Made by a program: the position numbers and the translations under genes. A stretch of DNA of 64,000 nucleotides from Flavobacteriales bacterium (GTDB lineage Bacteria > Bacteroidota > Bacteroidia > Flavobacteriales_E > Vicingaceae): the NCBI GenBank assembly GCA_002706365.1, contig PALM01000020.1, positions 294,439 through 358,438 of the forward strand. The letters are read 5' to 3'. The notes beneath the pieces were generated by a model, which was not told the origin of the DNA, did not search any database, and saw nothing but the letters and a program-made list of their open reading frames with translations. This document shows positions 60,549 through 64,000 of this stretch, piece after piece (position 1 is the first letter of the stretch; every line of letters starts with the position of its first letter).

Positions 60549-60553
60549 GAATG
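60519..60553 (+). terminator. Perfect 15-bp hairpin over the stop codon of the YciI lipoprotein gene
   Basis: CATTCTCAAATTTCC (60519-60533) and GGAAATTTGAGAATG (60539-60553) are exact complements around AGGGA. There is no T run, so it is either a non-canonical terminator, an mRNA-stabilising hairpin or an insertion scar; it borders the heptad array at 60555. Confidence 0.55.
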
Positions 60554-60554
60554 T

Positions 60555-60582
60555 AAATCAGAAATCAGAGATCTGAAATTCT
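60555..60582. repeat. Heptad array, 4 units (AAATCAG / AGATCTG type)
   Basis: Four contiguous 7-nt units directly upstream of the four-helix-bundle gene, inverse in sense to the array at 60969-61017. Confidence 0.8.
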
Positions 60583-60622
60583 ATTTGTTCGACTTAATTA
60601 AACTCACTAACTTATATCTACT

Positions 60623-60967
60623 ATGAGAGATGGAGATTTGAGAATTAGGTCTAAAAAGTTTTTCTTTAAAACTATTGATACTTTAAACGACTGTAAATAT
60701 GAAGTTCGTTCAAATGAAATAATAAAACAGTTGACCAGAAGTAGTGGTTCAGTTTGTTCTAATACTAGAGCAATGTTTAGAGCACGCAGTACTAAAGAAT
60801 ATTATTCCAAATTAGGTATTGTTGTAGAGGAGGCTGACGAATGTGGTTTATGGCTAGAGGCCTTAGCAAGATTACAAATCTCTCAAAAGGCGAAATTAGA
60901 GGAGCTGAAAAATGAAGCAAATCAGCTGACTGCCATTTTCGTATCTCTATATAAACGAAAAACCTAA
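60623..60967 (+). CDS. Four-helix-bundle protein (23S rRNA intervening-sequence / Avd-like family)
   Basis: 114 residues. The helical pattern 'IRSKKFFFKTIDTLND...NEIIKQLTRSSGSVCSNTRAMFRARSTKEYYSKLGIVVEEADECGLWLEAL' matches the four-helix-bundle family TIGR02436 (named after ORFs in 23S rRNA intervening sequences and related to Avd of diversity-generating retroelements). The 'RS--S--SN--E--RA-S--E---KL-I---E--E---WLE' residues are characteristic. The molecular role is unknown; a nucleic-acid-binding scaffold is suggested by Avd. The gene is bracketed by facing heptad arrays. Confidence 0.85.
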   Translation: MRDGDLRIRSKKFFFKTIDTLNDCKYEVRSNEIIKQLTRSSGSVCSNTRAMFRARSTKEYYSKLGIVVEEADECGLWLEALARLQISQKAKLEELKNEANQLTAIFVSLYKRKT

Positions 60968-60968
60968 A

Positions 60969-61017
60969 ATTTCTGATCTCAGATTTCTGATTTCAGATTT
61001 TCGGTCTCTGGTCTCCA
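60969..61017. repeat. Heptad array, 7 units (ATTTCTG / ATTTCAG type)
   Basis: Seven consecutive 7-nt units starting two bases after the stop codon of the four-helix-bundle gene; the last two units drift to GTCTCNN. Confidence 0.85.
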
Positions 61018-61027
61018 AAAATTTGCT

Positions 61028-61819
61028 TCACAAATTTTTCGCTTCCGCAATCAACTCCGCCAGATCATAAACCTTAATCGAATCCTCTTTCTCAACATGC
61101 TTCACTCCGTCTGTCATCATGGTAGTGCAGAACGGACAGCCTACAGCTACTATGTCTGGCTTGACTTCCATGACATCGTCCATTCGTTCAATATTGACTT
61201 CCTTATTTCCAGGCTCGGCTTCTTTGAACATTTGAGCTCCACCGGCACCACAGCAGAGACCTTTGGTGCGACAGCGTTTCATTTCGACCAATTCGCCATC
61301 CAATTGCTCAATTAGAGTTCTTGGAGCTTCATACTCTCCATTTCCCCTTCCAAGGTAACAAGGGTCGTGAAAGGTGATCTTCTTCCCTTTGAAGTCGCCA
61401 CCTTCAACTCTAAGTTTGCCTTCATTGATCAAGGACTGTAAGAATTGAGAATGATGCATTACTTCGTAATTACCTCCCAATGAAGGATATTCGTTCTTCA
61501 GGGTATTGAAACAGTGCGGACAGGTAGTCACGATCTTCTCTACCTCATAGCCATTGAGCACTTGAATGTTGGTCATTGCCTGCATCTGAAAAAGGAATTC
61601 ATTACCAGCTCGTTTTGCCGGGTCTCCAGTGCAGCTTTCTTCAGTACCCAGAATTGCATACTTCACCCCTATCTCATTGAGGATCTTTACAAAAGCTCTA
61701 GATATCTTTTTCGCTCTATCATCAAAACTTCCGGCACATCCTACCCAAAATAACACTTCCGGCTTTTCTCCTTTGGCCATCAAATCGGCCATTGTATTTA
61801 CGTTCAATTGTTCGCTCAT
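61028..61819 (-). CDS. Cysteine-rich (CCG domain) Fe-S oxidoreductase subunit
   Basis: 263 residues from ATG 61819; a longer frame adds 15 residues that are not family-like. Two CCG-type modules are visible: WVGCAGSFDDRAKK ... TTCPHCFNTLKNEYP, and DPCYLGRGNGEYEAPR ... LCCGAGGAQMF ... GCPFCTTMM. Such proteins (HdrB/GlpC/LutA relatives) hold special Fe-S centres and pass electrons between a quinone-linked partner and a substrate. The Fe-S membrane subunit encoded at 62393-63721, two genes upstream on the same strand, is the natural partner. The physiological donor and acceptor are unknown. Confidence 0.9.
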   Translation of the reverse strand: MSEQLNVNTMADLMAKGEKPEVLFWVGCAGSFDDRAKKISRAFVKILNEIGVKYAILGTEESCTGDPAKRAGNEFLFQMQAMTNIQVLNGYEVEKIVTTCPHCFNTLKNEYPSLGGNYEVMHHSQFLQSLINEGKLRVEGGDFKGKKITFHDPCYLGRGNGEYEAPRTLIEQLDGELVEMKRCRTKGLCCGAGGAQMFKEAEPGNKEVNIERMDDVMEVKPDIVAVGCPFCTTMMTDGVKHVEKEDSIKVYDLAELIAEAKNL

Positions 61820-61835
61820 AATTTTATTGATGCTT

Positions 61836-61901
61836 GAAGCTAGAAGCTGGAGGCTAGACTTCATTTTACTCTGTCTAGGCTCTAGATTCTAGATTCTATT
61901 T
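61836..61901. repeat. Heptad arrays (GAAGCTA type and TCTAGAT type)
   Basis: Three units of GA(A/G)GCT(A/G) at 61836-61856 and four TCTAG-based units at 61874-61901, the latter running into the end of the HAD gene. Shares 20 identical bases with 53531-53550. Confidence 0.75.
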
Positions 61902-62333
61902 CCTAAATACCTCTATATCTACTTTTTCTCTAACTAAATCAGTGAATTTCCCATCATAGCGAGTTGCTCTCACAATATGATTGTCGATCCAATGATAATT
62001 TCCTCCTCTCGGTTTACCCATCAATAAACCATGGTAATTAAAACCATGTTTATCTAACCATTCTTCAGTAACTGTTCTATGCTCTTCTACTCTGCTGGTA
62101 AAGAATGTGATGATATGTCCTTCTTCAAACCACTTGTTTATGGTATCCAAAGCATCGGGATACAAAGCGGCATCTTTCATACGCTCAGGCTCTTCATTGG
62201 GAATGTCATCGCAAACCGTACCATCGATATCGATCAAGAAGTTCTTGCGACTCTCAGGAAGTATAGGAGAGATATTCTTTCCATCTACTTGGACATCCTG
62301 TAATTCAGAATCAAATGTATTCTTATGCTTCAT
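61896..62333 (-). CDS. HAD-like phosphatase domain protein
   Basis: 145 residues. The HAD nucleophile motif is LIDIDGTVCDD with Asp35 and Asp37; motif II lies in 'IITFFTSRVEEHRTVTEEWLDKHGF' and a Lys/Gly block 'LLMGKPRGGNYHWIDNH' follows. This compact, cap-less variant is widespread in Bacteroidota and is often annotated vaguely (for example as phosphoheptose isomerase-associated). The substrate is not known. It lies between the two Fe-S oxidoreductase genes in the same orientation and is probably co-transcribed. Confidence 0.85.
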   Translation of the reverse strand: MKHKNTFDSELQDVQVDGKNISPILPESRKNFLIDIDGTVCDDIPNEEPERMKDAALYPDALDTINKWFEEGHIITFFTSRVEEHRTVTEEWLDKHGFNYHGLLMGKPRGGNYHWIDNHIVRATRYDGKFTDLVREKVDIEVFRK

Positions 62334-62354
62334 TGTTTCATTTTACATGTATCC

Positions 62355-62379
62355 GGTGCCTGAGGCTCTCGAAGGCACC
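62355..62379. repeat. REP-like hairpin GGTGCCT...AGGCACC
   Basis: Seven-base arms (62355-62361 and 62373-62379) enclose GAGGCTCTCGA. It shares the CTGAG...CGAA core with the elements near 58548 and 58700. It lies between the Fe-S membrane protein gene and the HAD gene. Confidence 0.6.
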
Positions 62380-62392
62380 AACTTTAGTGCAC

Positions 62393-63721
62393 TTATTGCT
62401 CATTAACCCAATTCGCTCTATCAGTCTGTGCAAACTGCCAAGGAGCGCCATTATTCTCCACATTCGTCAACATTCCAGTTAGCTCTTGAGGAATCTTGGA
62501 CTCCTCCATTACTAATGATCTTCTCATCTCCATAATAATGGAAACTGGATTGATCTCTACTGGACAAGCTTCCACGCATGCATTGCATGTGGTGCATGCC
62601 CACAATTCTTCTTCTTTGATATAATCTCCCAATAAGCTCTTACCGTCTTGTCCAGGCTTCTGACCCTTATCTACTGCCTTACCTACTTCCTCTAGACGGT
62701 CTCTGGTATCCATCATGATCTTTCTCGGCGACAATAATTTACCTGTTTGAGCTGCTGGACATTGCTGGGTACATCTACCGCATTCTGTGCAGCTGTATGC
62801 ATCCATTAAGCTTTTCCAACTCAGATCTGTCACATCCTTTGCTCCAAAACGTTCTGGAACAGCCCCTTCCTCGGCTGGAGGAGGTGCAGCATATGGGTCA
62901 GCTTCAGGATCAAACATCATCTTCACCTCATTGGTAACTGATTCCATATTGGTCAGTTTTCCCTTTGGATCCAGTTTTGAATAGAATACGTTAGGGAAAG
63001 CAAGGATGATGTGAAAATGCTTAGAGCATGGTAAGTAGTTAAGGAACAGAAGGATGCCCACAATATGAAACCACCACATTCCTCTTTCTATAGCTATTAA
63101 ACTGGCATCTGACATACCTTCAAAAACAGGCACTAACCAAGCTGAAATTGGGAAAGCCCCAGCCTCTGCATAATGAGCATCTCCTCTGGATTGCAATATT
63201 GAATCGGTAGCGTTCATGCTGAGGAATGCAAGCATAAGGAGTACTTCCACAATTAAAATGATATTGGCATCAGTCTTTGGCCAACCTACCATCTCTCTGA
63301 AATTAAATCGCTTTATGGTCATGATATTCCGGCGAATCAAGAAAATGATCACCGATACTAAAACCAATAGCGCCAATACTTCGAATGATGCGATCAATAT
63401 GTCGTAAAGTCCACCTAGAGGTTCTGCAAGTATTCTATGTGTACCGAAAATTCCATCAATAATAATCTCCAAGACCTCAATATTGATGATCACAAAGCCC
63501 AAATAAACCAAGACATGAAGTATTCCTGAAATAGGCTTCTTCACCATTTTTGATTGTCCAATAGCAATCATGAACGTCTTCTTCCACCGCTCTCCTTTTC
63601 GATCTGATATATCTTCATCTTTCCCCAGAAGGATATTCCGACGGATCTTACGTATGTTCATGCTAAACCACGCTACGCAAGCTATAAAGACGACTAAGAA
63701 GATAATATTTGAAATACCCAT
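62393..63721 (-). CDS. Membrane-bound Fe-S oxidoreductase (HdrE/NarI-like membrane domain plus two 4Fe-4S motifs)
   Basis: 442 residues. About six membrane helices (to ~residue 250) form a nitrate-reductase-gamma/HdrE-like domain with several His that could bind heme b (for example HVLVYLG, 'WWFHIVGILLFLNYLPCSKHFHI'). The C-terminal part holds two ferredoxin motifs, CTECGRCTQQCP (about 311-322) and CTTCNACVEACP (about 375-386). Such proteins move electrons between quinol and the CCG-domain subunit encoded downstream (61028-61819). Substrates remain unknown. Common in aerobic Bacteroidota. Confidence 0.9.
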   Translation of the reverse strand: MGISNIIFLVVFIACVAWFSMNIRKIRRNILLGKDEDISDRKGERWKKTFMIAIGQSKMVKKPISGILHVLVYLGFVIINIEVLEIIIDGIFGTHRILAEPLGGLYDILIASFEVLALLVLVSVIIFLIRRNIMTIKRFNFREMVGWPKTDANIILIVEVLLMLAFLSMNATDSILQSRGDAHYAEAGAFPISAWLVPVFEGMSDASLIAIERGMWWFHIVGILLFLNYLPCSKHFHIILAFPNVFYSKLDPKGKLTNMESVTNEVKMMFDPEADPYAAPPPAEEGAVPERFGAKDVTDLSWKSLMDAYSCTECGRCTQQCPAAQTGKLLSPRKIMMDTRDRLEEVGKAVDKGQKPGQDGKSLLGDYIKEEELWACTTCNACVEACPVEINPVSIIMEMRRSLVMEESKIPQELTGMLTNVENNGAPWQFAQTDRANWVNEQ

Positions 63722-63850
63722 AAGCAGTAATAAATATCTAGAACAGAATTTCTAGGGATTCAATGTCTAAATTAACAACTAAAGCTTTTGTTATAAAAGA
63801 GTGGTTGATTCTTCTATTAACATTAAAGCTTATTTAGAACCCTTCTAAAT

Positions 63851-63899
63851 TCGGGAGTTGGGAGTTGGGATGTGGGAGTTAGGAGTTAGGAGCTGGGAT
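63851..63899. repeat. Heptad array, 7 units of TTGGGAG type
   Basis: Seven 7-nt units (TCGGGAG, TTGGGAG, TTGGGAT, GTGGGAG, TTAGGAG twice, CTGGGAT) in the otherwise empty 279 nt upstream of the Fe-S membrane protein gene. Confidence 0.85.
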
Positions 63900-63965
63900 T
63901 ATTGCGCTTGCCTGATTAGTGTTGACCGTTTTAGGTTACTAATTCATTGTTAAAGATAGTGATGA

Positions 63966-63991
63966 TCTTTCTGGAATTAATTCCAGAAAGA
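63966..63991. other. Perfect 26-bp palindrome
   Basis: TCTTTCTGGAATT and its exact complement AATTCCAGAAAGA meet without a spacer. It lies 9 nt from the window edge, so its context (operator, cruciform or bidirectional terminator of a gene beyond the edge) cannot be seen. Confidence 0.6.
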
Positions 63992-64000
63992 CTTCTTTCG

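Overview
The window is chromosomal DNA of a Bacteroidota bacterium, most likely a marine Flavobacteriales/Cryomorphaceae-type organism. The evidence is three secreted proteins with type IX secretion (T9SS) C-terminal sorting domains, many families largely confined to Bacteroidota (DUF1599, BT_3928-type DoxX, DUF3667, DUF4293, DUF6090), near absence of Shine-Dalgarno sequences, and promoters of the TAnnTTTG (-7) / TTG (-33) type. Most of it is ordinary, densely packed housekeeping sequence.

Layout. 1-1.6 kb: end of a T9SS cargo gene, HU, and a ribosomal THX protein with a histone-H1-like tail. 1.6-12.4 kb (minus): M48 lipoprotein, ClpS, a 1712-residue PorE-like/coiled-coil/SPOR protein and a 1482-residue secreted protein of unknown function. 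12.5-17.0 kb (minus): DUF1599, DoxX/BT_3928, a lone DppB-type permease, tpiA and prmA, divergent from folP-cdaA. 18.7-24.7 kb: peptide deformylase with a TPR lipoprotein, a fused 2-oxoacid dehydrogenase E1, a T9SS protein, DUF3667 and DUF1801. 24.7-30.0 kb: a TetR regulator with a perfect palindromic operator, then an ABC exporter with an unusual ATPase, an HlyD-type adaptor and a TolC-type channel. 30.1-32.3 kb: tRNA-Met followed by a 2.1-kb mini-island holding an RloA-like AAA/ABC ATPase and a small unrecognised partner, bounded by nested direct repeats that include a copy of the tRNA 3' end. 32.4-43 kb: DUF6090, a beta-propeller T9SS protein, SIMPL, START-like, LptF/G, GT4, dapD, GT9 and an M49 peptidase. 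43-53 kb: a two-component system, PlsC-like acyltransferase, PorV/Q-like barrel, HhH outer-membrane protein, aroB-aroA, phosphodiesterase, DUF4293 and FemAB/GNAT. 53-64 kb: ABM protein, rny, a probable 6S RNA, zapA and its coiled-coil partner, M23 peptidase, SanA-like protein, YciI lipoprotein, a four-helix-bundle (23S IVP-type) gene, and an Fe-S/HAD/Fe-S membrane cluster.

Features not explained by genes: (i) the tRNA-bounded putative defence island; (ii) a family of degenerate 7-nt tandem arrays, plus one 8-nt array, found only between genes, often as facing inverted pairs and once bracketing the four-helix-bundle gene; (iii) six genes whose TAnnTTTG box lies 4-5 nt before the ATG, implying leaderless transcripts; (iv) a long structured intergenic RNA between zapA and rny.
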